From an uncultured Lentisphaerota bacterium (GTDB taxonomy: Bacteria; Verrucomicrobiota; Kiritimatiellia; CAIQIC01), in assembly GCA_903912445.1 (NCBI GenBank), contig CAIWHP010000166.1, positions 1-39,294 on the forward strand: DNA of 39,294 nt, in the 5' to 3' direction. The position numbers were made by a program, and so were the translations under genes. Below, piece by piece: positions 31,588 through 39,294 of the stretch (positions are counted from its first letter, which is position 1; each line of letters begins with the position of its first letter). The notes beneath the pieces are model-generated. The model had not been told where the DNA came from and searched no databases. It was given only the letters and a program-made list of their open reading frames with translations.

Positions 31588-32687
31588 GCGGGCGGCGTGC
31601 GCAGGGGGCGGTTCCGGTCTGGACGCGGCGTCAGTTCTTGGGCGCGTTGGGCGCCGCCCCCATGGTGCTGGCATCGCGGGGATCCGCTGCGGCCGCGGCG
31701 CCACCGGCGCCAGAGTTTTCTTTCCTGGTCATCTCCGACACACATTTTTTTGCCGATCCCGACCAGCCCGGGCAGCTGGAAGCACGCTCCGAGGCGCTCA
31801 CGCGCTCGCTCGTGCAGACGCTCAACCGCTTGCCGGGCACGCCGCTGCCGGCCGCGGCGGGCGGGGGCCGCGTGCTCGCGCCCAAGGGGGTGCTCGTCCT
31901 CGGCGACCTGATCAACGACGGCGACAAGCGCGGCGGCGTTTTCCCGCAGATGCAGTTCACGGAATGGGCCGCGTTCACCGCGCGCATGGGGCTGACCGGC
32001 GCGGACGGCGAATTGAAATATCCCGCCTATGAGTTGGGTGGCAACCATGACGCCCCCGGCGGCCAAGGCGTGGTTATCGACGGCATGCTTGCTCGCAACA
32101 AACGTCGGCCGGACGTCACCGCCGTATCGGCGAGCGGCGTCCACTATGCCTGGACGTGGGGCGGCGTCCACTTCCTCAACCTCGGCATCGTCACGGCGCC
32201 CGGCAGCGGCGCGACCGGACGCCGGCGCTACCACCCGCTCGGCAGCCTCGAATTCCTCACCGGCTATCTGCGCGACAAGGTCGGCCGGAGCGGGGCGCCG
32301 GTGCTCGTGGCGCAGCACATCGACATCGCCCGCCACTTGACGAGAGAAGCGCTGCAGCGCCAGCCGTGGCAGGCGGAATGGGACCCGGACGAGGTCATCG
32401 AGCTCTACGACACGCTCGCGCCCTATAATGTGCTCGGTGTGTTCTATGGTCATACGCATAACCGTAATTTCTGCCGCTGGCAGCGCGATGTGATCGGCCC
32501 CGGCGACGAAGGCCTGCCGGTCTTCAACGTCAGGCACGCCAGCCACTATCTGGACAAAAATGCCGCCGCCTATTATTGCGAGGTCGCCGCCGGCCGAATG
32601 ACGGTGCGCGAGCTTGTCACGCAGGACCGCTGGGCCACCGCGACGTGGACGCCGCAGGCGTGGCGCGTCAGCGGCACGCGCTCCTGA
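31584..32687 (+). CDS. Tat-exported calcineurin-like metallophosphoesterase
   Basis: 367 residues. A twin-arginine signal (TRRQFLGALGAAPMVLAS, then an Ala-rich cleavage region) marks export in folded form, consistent with a metal-loaded enzyme. The dinuclear metal motifs are in order: FLVISDTHFF (D, H), VLGDLINDG (GD), ELGGNHD (GNHD), VAQHIDIA (H) and FYGHTHN (GHTH). The substrate could be a phosphomonoester, a phosphodiester or a nucleotide. It shares four bases with the preceding paralogue B gene. It lies just upstream of the fucosidase genes, but a 127-base gap with a hairpin separates them. Confidence 0.85.
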   Translation: MSGRRAQGAVPVWTRRQFLGALGAAPMVLASRGSAAAAAPPAPEFSFLVISDTHFFADPDQPGQLEARSEALTRSLVQTLNRLPGTPLPAAAGGGRVLAPKGVLVLGDLINDGDKRGGVFPQMQFTEWAAFTARMGLTGADGELKYPAYELGGNHDAPGGQGVVIDGMLARNKRRPDVTAVSASGVHYAWTWGGVHFLNLGIVTAPGSGATGRRRYHPLGSLEFLTGYLRDKVGRSGAPVLVAQHIDIARHLTREALQRQPWQAEWDPDEVIELYDTLAPYNVLGVFYGHTHNRNFCRWQRDVIGPGDEGLPVFNVRHASHYLDKNAAAYYCEVAAGRMTVRELVTQDRWATATWTPQAWRVSGTRS

Positions 32688-32747
32688 GCTCGCACGCCGC
32701 CGGACAGGTGGTCCGGTGCGAAGCACGCGGTTTTGGGAGACGTCCAA

Positions 32748-32775
32748 GATTGGCGCTTTTGTTTTAAGGCCAATC
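32748..32775. promoter_or_regulatory. Inverted repeat ahead of the GH29 gene
   Basis: GATTGGC (32748-32754) and GCCAATC (32769-32775) are exact complements with a 14-base AT-rich loop (contains TTTTGTTTTAA). It lies 40 bases before the fucosidase start and 60 after the phosphoesterase stop, so it could be an operator or a weak transcription end signal. Confidence 0.4.
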
Positions 32776-32814
32776 CGTCTATTTTCCACACTTCGTTCAA
32801 CGAGGAGCAACGCT

Positions 32815-34737
32815 ATGGACCTGAAACGATGGCTGGTGGCGGGCGTGGTGGCAGGTACGGCGCTGGCGGCGGAGCCGCCCGCGCCGTTCGGGCCGGTGCC
32901 GAATGCGGCGCAGCTCAACTGGCACGAGACGGATTTCATCGGCTTCCTGCACTTCACGGTGAACACCTTCACCGACAAGGAGTGGGGCTATGGCGATGAG
33001 CCGGAGAGCGTCTTCAACCCGACGGACTTCAACGCCGACGCGATCGCCAAGATCGCGGCCGAGGCCGGGATGAAGCGGCTGATCCTGACGTGCAAGCACC
33101 ACGACGGCTTCTGCCTCTGGCCCTCGAAGTATACGGAGCATTCCGTGAAAAACTCGCCATGGAAGAACGGCCAGGGCGATATGGTGAAAGAGATCGCCGA
33201 TGCCTGCCGGCAACACGGGCTGCAGTTCGGCACCTATCTCTCGCCGTGGGACCGCAACCACAAGGACTACGGCACGCCCGCCTACATCGAGTATTACCGC
33301 AACCAGCTCCGCGAGCTGCTGAGCAACTACGGGCCGGTCACCGAGATGTGGTTCGACGGCGCGAACGGCGGCGATGGCTATTACGGCGGCGCGCGCGAGC
33401 GGCGGAAGATCGACAACAAGACCTACTACGACTGGCCGAACACCTGGAAAATCGTCTACGAGCTGCAACCGCTGGCCTGCATGTTCAGCGATGGCGGTCC
33501 GGAGGTGCGGTGGGTCGGCAACGAGCGCGGCATCGCCGGCGACCCGTGCTGGGCCACCATCAACCGCGACAACTATTATCCCGGCATCGGGGGCGTCAAT
33601 GCGCTCCTGAACCGCGGCGAGCGGCCGGGCACGCACTGGATGCCGGCGGAGTGCGACGTCTCCATCCGGCCCGGCTGGTTCTATCACGCGAAGGAAGACG
33701 ACCGCGTGCGCAGCCCGGAAAATCTGGTGGATCTCTACTACAAGTCCATCGGCCGCGGCGCGAACTTCCTGCTCAACCTGCCGCCGGACCGGCGCGGGCA
33801 CATCCACGAGAACGACGTGAAGTCGCTGCAAGGCTTCCGCAAGATCATCGATGCGACCTTTGCCGTCGACCTCGCGCAGGGCGCGAAGCTCGCCGCCAGC
33901 AACGTGCGTGGCGGCGACACGAAGTTCGCCGCGGCCAATGTGCTCGACGGCAAGCGCGAGACCTACTGGAGCTGCGACGACGCCGTGACCACGCCGGAGC
34001 TGGTGCTCGACATGGGCAAGCCGGTGACGTTCAACGTCGTCAGCCTGCGCGAGTTCCTGCCGCTCGGCCAGCGCGTGGACGACTGGGCGCTGGACCGCTG
34101 GGCAAACGGCGCGTGGGTGGAATTCGCGAACGGCTCGGCCATCGGCCCGCGGCGGCTGTGGCGCGGCGATAACATCACCTCCGAGAAAGTCCAGCTGCGC
34201 ATCACGAAGGCGCCGGTGTGTCCGGCGCTCTCTGAGTTCGGACTCTTCCTCGAGCCCGACTGGGCGCGCAAGAGCGGGCCGGGCGAGCAGCTCGTGCGCG
34301 GACTCTCCAGGAGCACCTGGACGGTGGTCTCGGCCAGCGCCGAGGTCGGGAAGGGTGGGGCGGCGCGCAACGCGATTGATGACGAAGCCAAGACGCTGTG
34401 GCACACCCAGGGGCCCAAGGGTGAGCTGGTGCCGCCGCAGAGCATCGTGATTGATCTCGGCAAGGAGCAGGACCTCGGCGGGTTCACCTATCTGCCGCGC
34501 AGCGACGGATCGACGCGCGGCATCGTGGACCAGTACGAACTCTATGTGAGTGCCGATGGCCAGGCTTGGGCCGCGCCGGCGGCCAAGGGCGAGTTCGGGA
34601 ACATCAAGGCCAATCCGATCCAGCAGGTGGTGAACTTCGCCAAGCCGGCCAGGGGTCGCTTCGTCAAGTTCGTCGCCCTGCACAGCGCCGACGGCAACCA
34701 CGTCAGCGTCGCCGAACTGGGCCTGCTGCCGAAGTGA
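32815..34737 (+). CDS. Secreted GH29 alpha-L-fucosidase with C-terminal discoidin-like domains
   Basis: 640 residues. Signal peptide MDLKRWLVAGVVAGTALAA. The catalytic (beta/alpha)8 barrel has LILTCKHHDGFCLWPS, TYLSPWDRNHKDYG, and EMWFDGANGG with the presumed nucleophile D181. The barrel ends near residue 345 (GRGANFLLNLPPDRRGHIH). Two beta-sandwich modules follow: about 360-480 (KFAAANVLDGKRETYWSCDD) and about 500-640 (ARNAIDDEAKTLWHTQ, YLPRSDGSTRGIVDQYELYVS), both of F5/8 type C form. GH29 enzymes remove alpha-linked L-fucose with retention; the architecture is closer to the alpha-1,3/1,4 subgroup. GAGGAG precedes the start. It neighbours a GH95-like enzyme, so fucosylated glycans are the likely target. 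Confidence 0.88.
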   Translation: MDLKRWLVAGVVAGTALAAEPPAPFGPVPNAAQLNWHETDFIGFLHFTVNTFTDKEWGYGDEPESVFNPTDFNADAIAKIAAEAGMKRLILTCKHHDGFCLWPSKYTEHSVKNSPWKNGQGDMVKEIADACRQHGLQFGTYLSPWDRNHKDYGTPAYIEYYRNQLRELLSNYGPVTEMWFDGANGGDGYYGGARERRKIDNKTYYDWPNTWKIVYELQPLACMFSDGGPEVRWVGNERGIAGDPCWATINRDNYYPGIGGVNALLNRGERPGTHWMPAECDVSIRPGWFYHAKEDDRVRSPENLVDLYYKSIGRGANFLLNLPPDRRGHIHENDVKSLQGFRKIIDATFAVDLAQGAKLAASNVRGGDTKFAAANVLDGKRETYWSCDDAVTTPELVLDMGKPVTFNVVSLREFLPLGQRVDDWALDRWANGAWVEFANGSAIGPRRLWRGDNITSEKVQLRITKAPVCPALSEFGLFLEPDWARKSGPGEQLVRGLSRSTWTVVSASAEVGKGGAARNAIDDEAKTLWHTQGPKGELVPPQSIVIDLGKEQDLGGFTYLPRSDGSTRGIVDQYELYVSADGQAWAAPAAKGEFGNIKANPIQQVVNFAKPARGRFVKFVALHSADGNHVSVAELGLLPK

Positions 34738-34787
34738 TGAAGCGATGAGCGGATTACTGGATTCTTGGATTGATGGGCAGCAGGCAG

Positions 34788-34945
34788 GGGCGCAGTCTTG
34801 CTGCGCACGGGTCGGTGGCCTACGGCGGCGCACCGCGCCGCCCTCCAAAATTATCCGGTTAACTGGGAGCGGCGGCATTCCTGCCGCCGCGGGAGAAACG
34901 CGGTCTTGTCCTCTCAAATTCAGCGGGTGGAAAGCCGCCGCTCCC
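34788..34945. repeat. Composite GC-rich inverted-repeat element
   Basis: It begins with GGGCGCAGTCTTGCTGC (34788-34804), identical to the left arm of the element at 37279. A hairpin GGCGGCGC-ACC-GCGCCGCC follows. Then comes an outer inverted repeat GGGAGCGGCGGC (34865-34876) with GCCGCCGCTCCC (34934-34945), exact over 12 bases, containing a second hairpin GCGGCGGCA-TTCC-TGCCGCCGC. It fills most of the gap between the two glycosidase genes and has no ORF of its own. Confidence 0.6.
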
Positions 34946-34989
34946 GGCTAGTCAGATTCCAACATGTCGATGAATATGGGAGATGCATC

Positions 34990-37179
34990 ATGAAGAAATT
35001 CCTCGCGGTTCTGTTGCTCTGCGGCGTGGCGATAGGCGCCGATGTCGTGCAGGACAAGATTGACTGGCCGGCGGCGCTCGGCCGGCATGACCCCACGTGG
35101 AATATCCTGCCGCCCAAATGGGATTCCGGTGCCTTTCTGGGCAATGGGCTGTTGGGCGCGATGCTTTACGCGCCGGAGACCGGGCCGGGCTTGCGCTGGC
35201 ACATCGGGCGGAGCGATGTGACCTACCGTGGCAACCGCATTCCCATCGGCGATCTCGTGCTCAAGCCGGCCGGTAAAATCCAGGCCTCCACCATGCGGCT
35301 GGATTTGTGGAATGCCGAGGCCAGCGGCACGTTGACGACCGATCGCGGCACGCTTGCCTGGAAAAGTTTTACGCATGCCGACAAGCTCGTGCAGGTGATC
35401 GAGGTGCAAGCCACAGGCGGCGAGCAGAACCCTGCGTTTGTCTGGAACGGCGGGTTGGCGGCCAATCCGCGCTCGGTCCATAAGAAGGAAAAGATTCCGG
35501 CCAACGAAATGAACCCGCCGCCGGTGGCCAGCCGTGACGGTGCGCTCAATGTGTCGGTACAGGCGCTGAAAGACGAAGGCGAGCACGCCGTGGTGTGGAG
35601 CAGCGCCGCGGGCGAGGCGGGCCGGTCCACCGTCCTGTTGAGCGTCGGCTCTGCCAAGGTGCCGGGCGCGGCGCGCGCCGAGGCATCCGCGGCGGTCCAG
35701 GCGGCGCTGGCGGACGGTGCGGCCAAGTTGCGCGCGTCGCATCGCGCCTGGTGGCACGCCTGCTGGCCGGCGAGTTTCGTGTCCATCCCGGACACGCGGC
35801 TGGAAGGGTTCTATTGGATGCAGATGTACAAGCTCGCCAGCGCGACCCGCGCCGACCGGCCGGCGATCGACCTGATGGGGCCGTGGTTCCGCAGCACGCC
35901 GTGGCCGAAGATCTGGTGGAACCTGAACATCCAGCTGACCTACTGGCCGGTGCTTGGCGCGAACCGCCTCGAACTCGGCGAGTCGCTCTGCCGCATGCTC
36001 GACAACGGCGCGACGAACCTGGCGAAGAACGCCAAGGAATTCAGCGCCGATTCCGCCACGATCGCCCGCACGAGCAGCTACGACTGCGCCGGCGCCGGCG
36101 GCAACGAGCTGTGCAACCTGCCGTGGACCGTGCACAACTATTATCTCCAGTATCGCTACAGCATGGACGAGGCGATGCTGCGCGACCGGATCTTCCCGCT
36201 GCTCAAGCGCAGCATCAATTATTACCTGCACCAGTTGCAGGAAGGACCGGACGGCAAGCTGCACATTCCGCGCGGGCTCAGCCCCGAATATCCCACACAG
36301 CCCAGCCCGAACCCCGATTGCAACATCGACCTCGCGCTGCTGCGCTGGGGTTGCCAGACGTTGCTGCAGGTGTGTGACCAGCTGAAGATCGCCGATCCGC
36401 AAATCCCACAATGGCGGCGGACGTTGGACAAGCTGACGCCCTATCCCACGGACCAGAACGGCCTGATGATTTCGGCGAAGGTGCCGTTCGCGGAATCGCA
36501 CCGGCACTACTCGCACCTGCTGATGATCTACCCGCTCTACATCATGAATCCCGAGCAACCGGAGAACCAGGCGCTCATCAACAAGTCGGTGGATCATTGG
36601 ATGGGCATGCCCAAGGCCCTGCAGGGCTATTCCTATACCGGCGCCTCCTCGATCTGCGCCGCCGTTGGCCGCCGCGACGACGCGGTGATGTACTTGAACC
36701 GGTTGCTCGACAAGCGGGTCACCGCGAACACGATGTACTTGGAGGCGGGGCCGGTGATCGAGACGCCGCTCTCCGCCGCGCAGTCGCTGCACGACATCCT
36801 GCTGACCAGTTGGGGCGCGAACATCCGCGTCTTCCCCGGCGTGCCCGACGCCTGGAAGGACGTGGCGTTCCACAACCTGCGCACTGAGGGCGCGTTCCTG
36901 GTCAGCGCCGTGCGCAAGGGCGGCCAGACGCAATGGGTGCGCGTGCAGAGCCTCGCCGGCGCACCCTGCCGCATCAAACCCGCGCTCGTTGGCGACGTGC
37001 GCTGCACTGTGCCGCTGAAAAAGCTTGCCGACGGCAGTTTCGAACTCGCGCTCAAGAAAGGCGAGGCCGCCTTGCTCTACACCGATGCGCAGCCGCCCGT
37101 CACGGCGATGCAGGCGTTCCCCGCCGAGCCGGCGCTGTGCAACTTCTACGGCCTGAAAACCGCCGCCGCGAAAAAATAA
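34990..37179 (+). CDS. Secreted GH95-like alpha-L-fucosidase/galactosidase
   Basis: 729 residues. Signal peptide MKKFLAVLLLCGVAIG. The N-terminal beta domain includes DSGAFLGNGLLGAMLY, the opening typical of GH95 proteins. The (alpha/alpha)6 barrel has IWWNLNIQLTYWPV (N-x-N pair of the active site), GLSPEYPTQP with a candidate acid Glu, AESHRHYSHLLMIYPL and TYTGASS-like YSYTGASS. A C-terminal beta domain closes the protein. GH95 enzymes cleave alpha-1,2-linked L-fucose or L-galactose with inversion. The spacing is somewhat divergent, so a related substrate cannot be excluded. GGGAG precedes the start. It follows the GH29 gene after a 250-base repeat element. Confidence 0.75.
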   Translation: MKKFLAVLLLCGVAIGADVVQDKIDWPAALGRHDPTWNILPPKWDSGAFLGNGLLGAMLYAPETGPGLRWHIGRSDVTYRGNRIPIGDLVLKPAGKIQASTMRLDLWNAEASGTLTTDRGTLAWKSFTHADKLVQVIEVQATGGEQNPAFVWNGGLAANPRSVHKKEKIPANEMNPPPVASRDGALNVSVQALKDEGEHAVVWSSAAGEAGRSTVLLSVGSAKVPGAARAEASAAVQAALADGAAKLRASHRAWWHACWPASFVSIPDTRLEGFYWMQMYKLASATRADRPAIDLMGPWFRSTPWPKIWWNLNIQLTYWPVLGANRLELGESLCRMLDNGATNLAKNAKEFSADSATIARTSSYDCAGAGGNELCNLPWTVHNYYLQYRYSMDEAMLRDRIFPLLKRSINYYLHQLQEGPDGKLHIPRGLSPEYPTQPSPNPDCNIDLALLRWGCQTLLQVCDQLKIADPQIPQWRRTLDKLTPYPTDQNGLMISAKVPFAESHRHYSHLLMIYPLYIMNPEQPENQALINKSVDHWMGMPKALQGYSYTGASSICAAVGRRDDAVMYLNRLLDKRVTANTMYLEAGPVIETPLSAAQSLHDILLTSWGANIRVFPGVPDAWKDVAFHNLRTEGAFLVSAVRKGGQTQWVRVQSLAGAPCRIKPALVGDVRCTVPLKKLADGSFELALKKGEAALLYTDAQPPVTAMQAFPAEPALCNFYGLKTAAAKK

Positions 37180-37188
37180 TCCTGCTGC

Positions 37189-37267
37189 TTTTCCAAGGAG
37201 TGGAGACTGGAAACGCGTTTTTCCAACCCTTGGAAACTCTCGCGCTTACTTTTCCAACGCTTGGAAC
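37189..37267. repeat. Three-unit palindrome array, 30-31-bp period
   Basis: An interrupted unit TTTTCCAAGGAGTGG..GGAAA (37189-37213), TTTTCCAACCCTTGGAAA (37219-37236) and TTTTCCAACGCTTGGAA (37250-37266). The centres fall at about 37198, 37228 and 37259. The array starts nine bases after the GH95 stop, between convergent genes. Confidence 0.85.
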
Positions 37268-37278
37268 CTTTCCTTGCA

Positions 37279-37345
37279 GGGCGCAGTCTTGCTGCACCCA
37301 ATATGTTTCGCGCGCGATACGAACGGGCGCAGCAAGACGGCGCCC
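37279..37345. repeat. GC-rich inverted repeat, 17-bp arms
   Basis: GGGCGCAGTCTTGCTGC (37279-37295) and GCAGCAAGACGGCGCCC (37329-37345) pair at 16 of 17 positions. The 33-base middle contains a smaller TTCG/CGAA pairing. It ends one base before the AraC-type stop codon, so it may serve as a 3'-end structure for that gene. The left arm recurs exactly at 34788. Confidence 0.7.
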
Positions 37346-38242
37346 CTACCTCTGAGGCGTTCTGGATTTGGCTTGGCGTTCCCGGGCCACGGTGGGTGTG
37401 GTGCCGTCGTACTTGCGGAAGACTTTGCTGAAATACTGGCTGGAGGAGAAGCCGGTGGCGAAGGCGACATCGGTGATGCTCCGGGTGGAGTGCACGAGCA
37501 GGTCGCGGGCTTTGTTCACGCGGAGCCGCTGCAAATAGTCGTTGGGCGTCAGGCCGGTGTTTTCCTTGAAGAGTTGGAACAGGCGCGCGCGGCTGCAGCC
37601 GGTTGCGCGGGCGAGGTCGGCCATGGGCAGCGGTTCGTGGAAGTGGGCCTGCAGATGGGTCAGCGCGGCGTCCACGGCCCGTTTCCCCTGTACGGGCCGA
37701 GCGCCCGTGAGCTGGCGGGCAGCCTCGAAGATGATGGCGCACGCGAGCAACCGCAGTTCGGCCGCGGCGGCGGCATCGTGATGCGCCGGCCAGTTTTGGG
37801 CAAGGCGATCGAGCGCATCCACTTGCCGGCGCAGGTCGGCGCCCATCGGGTGCGCTTCCAGCGTGTGGGCCTCGTAGTGGCGCGCCAGCCACGCCAGGTC
37901 GCGCGCGGTGAACGGCGTGTGGCGGCGCGCGCCGGCGGCGCGCGGGTCGAAGATCACCCCGCACAGGCTGGCGGGGGTGCGCACGTCGTGCAGCGCGCGG
38001 TGCGTGTGCCGCGGCGGGAGCACCACGAACCGCGCGCCGGCCACCTCCACCGTGCGGCCGTCCCGGAATTCGTAGGAGGTCGCACCGTCGCGCACGAAGA
38101 TCAGCTCGAAGCGGTGGTGCGCGTGCCAGGTGATGCGCGCCGCGTGCAGGCTGTGGAACGTGCTGACCTGCTCCACGAGGGGCAGGTCGAACGCTTCTCC
38201 GCGCACGCGGTGCTCGCCGCGGGGCTGGGTGAGCCGGTCCAT
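37346..38242 (-). CDS. AraC-family transcriptional regulator
   Basis: 298 residues from the ATG at 38242 (MDRLTQPRGEH). The N-terminal cupin-like sensor has ITWHAHHRFELIFVRDGATSYEF and RFVVLPPRHTHRAL, the usual sugar-binding jelly roll. The C-terminal AraC DNA-binding domain has two helix-turn-helix motifs: MADLARATGCSRARLFQLFKENTG and ITDVAFATGFSSSQYFSKVFRKYDG. It is divergent from the DHDPS-family aldolase gene and convergent with the GH95 gene, so it probably activates this sugar-use locus in response to fucose or a derivative (inference). A longer form from 38314 would overlap the start codon of the divergent gene and is less likely. Confidence 0.87.
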   Translation of the reverse strand: MDRLTQPRGEHRVRGEAFDLPLVEQVSTFHSLHAARITWHAHHRFELIFVRDGATSYEFRDGRTVEVAGARFVVLPPRHTHRALHDVRTPASLCGVIFDPRAAGARRHTPFTARDLAWLARHYEAHTLEAHPMGADLRRQVDALDRLAQNWPAHHDAAAAAELRLLACAIIFEAARQLTGARPVQGKRAVDAALTHLQAHFHEPLPMADLARATGCSRARLFQLFKENTGLTPNDYLQRLRVNKARDLLVHSTRSITDVAFATGFSSSQYFSKVFRKYDGTTPTVARERQAKSRTPQR

Positions 38243-38249
38243 GCCGGTG

Positions 38250-38278
38250 TGCAATATCGTCTCCGCGACGATTCTGCA
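38250..38278. promoter_or_regulatory. Inverted repeat in the divergent AraC/aldolase promoter region
   Basis: TGCAATATCGTC (38250-38261) and GACGATTCTGCA (38267-38278) are complementary at 10 of 12 positions with a 5-base spacer. It is the only clear structure in the 70 bases between the two start codons, and a good candidate operator for one or both genes. Confidence 0.45.
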
Positions 38279-38312
38279 AGACGGAATTGCACGCTTCGGG
38301 CAGGATGGGCGC

Positions 38313-39224
38313 ATGACGACTACCTATACTGGAATCATTCCGCCGCTGGTGACGCCGCTCACGGGCCGCGACACGCTGGACGTGGCCGGGCTGGATCGGC
38401 TGCTGGAGCACGTGATCGCCGGCGGCGTCAGCGGGGTTTTCATCCTCGGCACGACGGGCGAGGGACCCAGCCTGGGCTACCGGCTGCGGCGCGAGCTCAT
38501 CGAGCGCACCTGCGCGCTGGTGCGGCGCCGCGTGCGCGTGCTGGTGGGGATCACGGACACGGCCTTCGTCGAGTCGGTGCACATCGCGCGGGCCGCGGCC
38601 GACGCCGGCGCCGATGCGGTCGTGCTCGCGCCGCCCTACTACCTGCCGGAGGCGCAGCCGGAGCTGCAGGAGTACCTCGCCTGCCTCGTCCCGGAGCTGC
38701 CGCTGCCGCTGTTCCTCTACAACATGCCGTCGCTGACCAAGGTGCAGTACGAGTTGGAGACCCTGCGCCGCGCGATGGACAACCCGCGCATCATCGGGCT
38801 CAAGGACAGCTCCGGCAACATGACGTACTTCCATCAGGCCATCCGCCTCCTGCCACAGCGCCCCGATTGGTCCTTGCTGATCGGACCGGAGGAGATGCTC
38901 GCCGATGCGGTATTCGCCGGCGGCCACGGCGGCGTGAGCGGCGGCGCGAACGTGTTCCCGCAACTCTATGTGGACCTGTACGGCGCGGCTCGCGATGGAA
39001 ATATCGCCTTGGCCCGCCAGCTCCACGCGCAGGTCATGCGCGTCGGCGACCTCTATCGTATCGGCCGGCACTCGTCGGCCATCATCAAGGGCATCAAGTG
39101 CGCCCTGTCGCTGCAAGGCCTTTGCGACGATTGCATGGCCGAGCCGTTCCACCGGTTCCGCGAGCCGGAGCGGACGAAGCTCCAGCAGCTCTTGAACGAC
39201 ATGCAACGCGAACTAGCCCCGTGA
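38313..39224 (+). CDS. Dihydrodipicolinate synthase/N-acetylneuraminate lyase-family aldolase
   Basis: 303 residues, the normal family length. GIIPPLVTPLTGRDTLD opens the barrel, and GVFILGTTGEGPSLG is the pyruvate carboxylate-binding G-T-T-G-E loop. PLFLYNMPSLTK supplies the catalytic Tyr, and IIGLKDSSGNM the Schiff-base Lys. Unlike the shorter-loop relative at 10865, this one has all canonical motifs. Members cleave 2-keto-3-deoxy sugar acids or sialic acid to pyruvate, or make dihydrodipicolinate. Next to two fucosidases and an AraC regulator, a 2-keto-3-deoxy-L-fuconate-type aldolase is a reasonable guess (inference). CAGGATGG precedes the start. Confidence 0.85.
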   Translation: MTTTYTGIIPPLVTPLTGRDTLDVAGLDRLLEHVIAGGVSGVFILGTTGEGPSLGYRLRRELIERTCALVRRRVRVLVGITDTAFVESVHIARAAADAGADAVVLAPPYYLPEAQPELQEYLACLVPELPLPLFLYNMPSLTKVQYELETLRRAMDNPRIIGLKDSSGNMTYFHQAIRLLPQRPDWSLLIGPEEMLADAVFAGGHGGVSGGANVFPQLYVDLYGAARDGNIALARQLHAQVMRVGDLYRIGRHSSAIIKGIKCALSLQGLCDDCMAEPFHRFREPERTKLQQLLNDMQRELAP

Positions 39225-39267
39225 AGACAGGCCCTTGGTTGGAAAGACACCTGCGAGTGTACCCGAC

Positions 39268-39294
39268 ATGAACACCAACAAGGCAGAAGACGCC
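39268..39294 (+). CDS. Possible start of a further gene (truncated by window end)
   Basis: ATG followed by NTNKAEDA, open to the window edge, 43 bases after the aldolase stop. No strong ribosome-binding site is visible. Too short to identify. Confidence 0.3.

Noticed and set aside
37189-37345. Palindromes or inverted repeats as textbook intrinsic terminators
   Set aside because: The palindromes end in A runs rather than a T tract after a GC-rich stem, and the GC-rich repeats lack T tails. They may still mark RNA 3' ends, but not by the classic signal.

Overview
The window is a GC-rich chromosomal stretch that most resembles a Gram-negative bacterium of the Planctomycetes-Verrucomicrobia group. 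The pointers are an ECF sigma factor with a long membrane-anchored C-terminal extension, a heptose kinase for LPS core synthesis, secreted fucosidases, a receptor-like Ser/Thr kinase, and many intergenic palindromes. No rRNA, tRNA or marker protein fixes the taxon, so this is inference.

Layout. (1) 1-5456, minus: one open frame joins an ECF sigma factor, a membrane segment and an alpha-2-macroglobulin-type thioester protease trap. Its C-terminus lies outside the window. I think this is the most interesting object here. (2) 5947-7086, plus: an RsmC-like methyltransferase behind a near-consensus leaderless promoter. (3) 7410-11932, plus: a coupled run of MFS transporter, M20 amidohydrolase, SDR-type epimerase without its catalytic Lys, and DHDPS-family lyase, probably uptake and breakdown of a small carboxylate. 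(4) 12125-13120: secreted SGNH-like hydrolase. (5) 13121-17207: a P-type cation ATPase with an AT-rich zinc-ribbon/two-helix tail, flanked by gaps full of palindromes, hairpins and gene remnants (aminotransferase 3' end, LemA, SGNH hydrolase). (6) 17208-20913, minus: LacI-type regulator, Gfo/Idh/MocA oxidoreductase and class III aminotransferase, with an operator-like palindrome at the promoter. (7) 21467-28212: a Popeye-like membrane cNMP-binding protein; then on minus a receptor-like kinase with a discoidin ectodomain, and a secreted beta-helix protein translationally coupled to RsmE. (8) 28351-32687, plus: DUF3108 protein, HldA, two Cys-less thioredoxin-like secreted paralogues and a Tat-exported metallophosphoesterase. 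(9) 32815-39224: fucose-glycan locus with a GH29 fucosidase, a GH95-like hydrolase, an AraC regulator and a divergent DHDPS-family aldolase.

Non-coding structure. A 19-bp palindrome (TTTTCCAA-N3-TTGGAAAA) recurs at least fifteen times. In four clusters the centres lie 30-32 bp apart, about three helical turns, and three of those clusters sit at gene 3' ends. A second class of GC-rich inverted repeats shares an exact 17-bp word between 34788 and 37279. Three genes appear to have leaderless promoters, with a -10 box 6-9 bases before the start codon.
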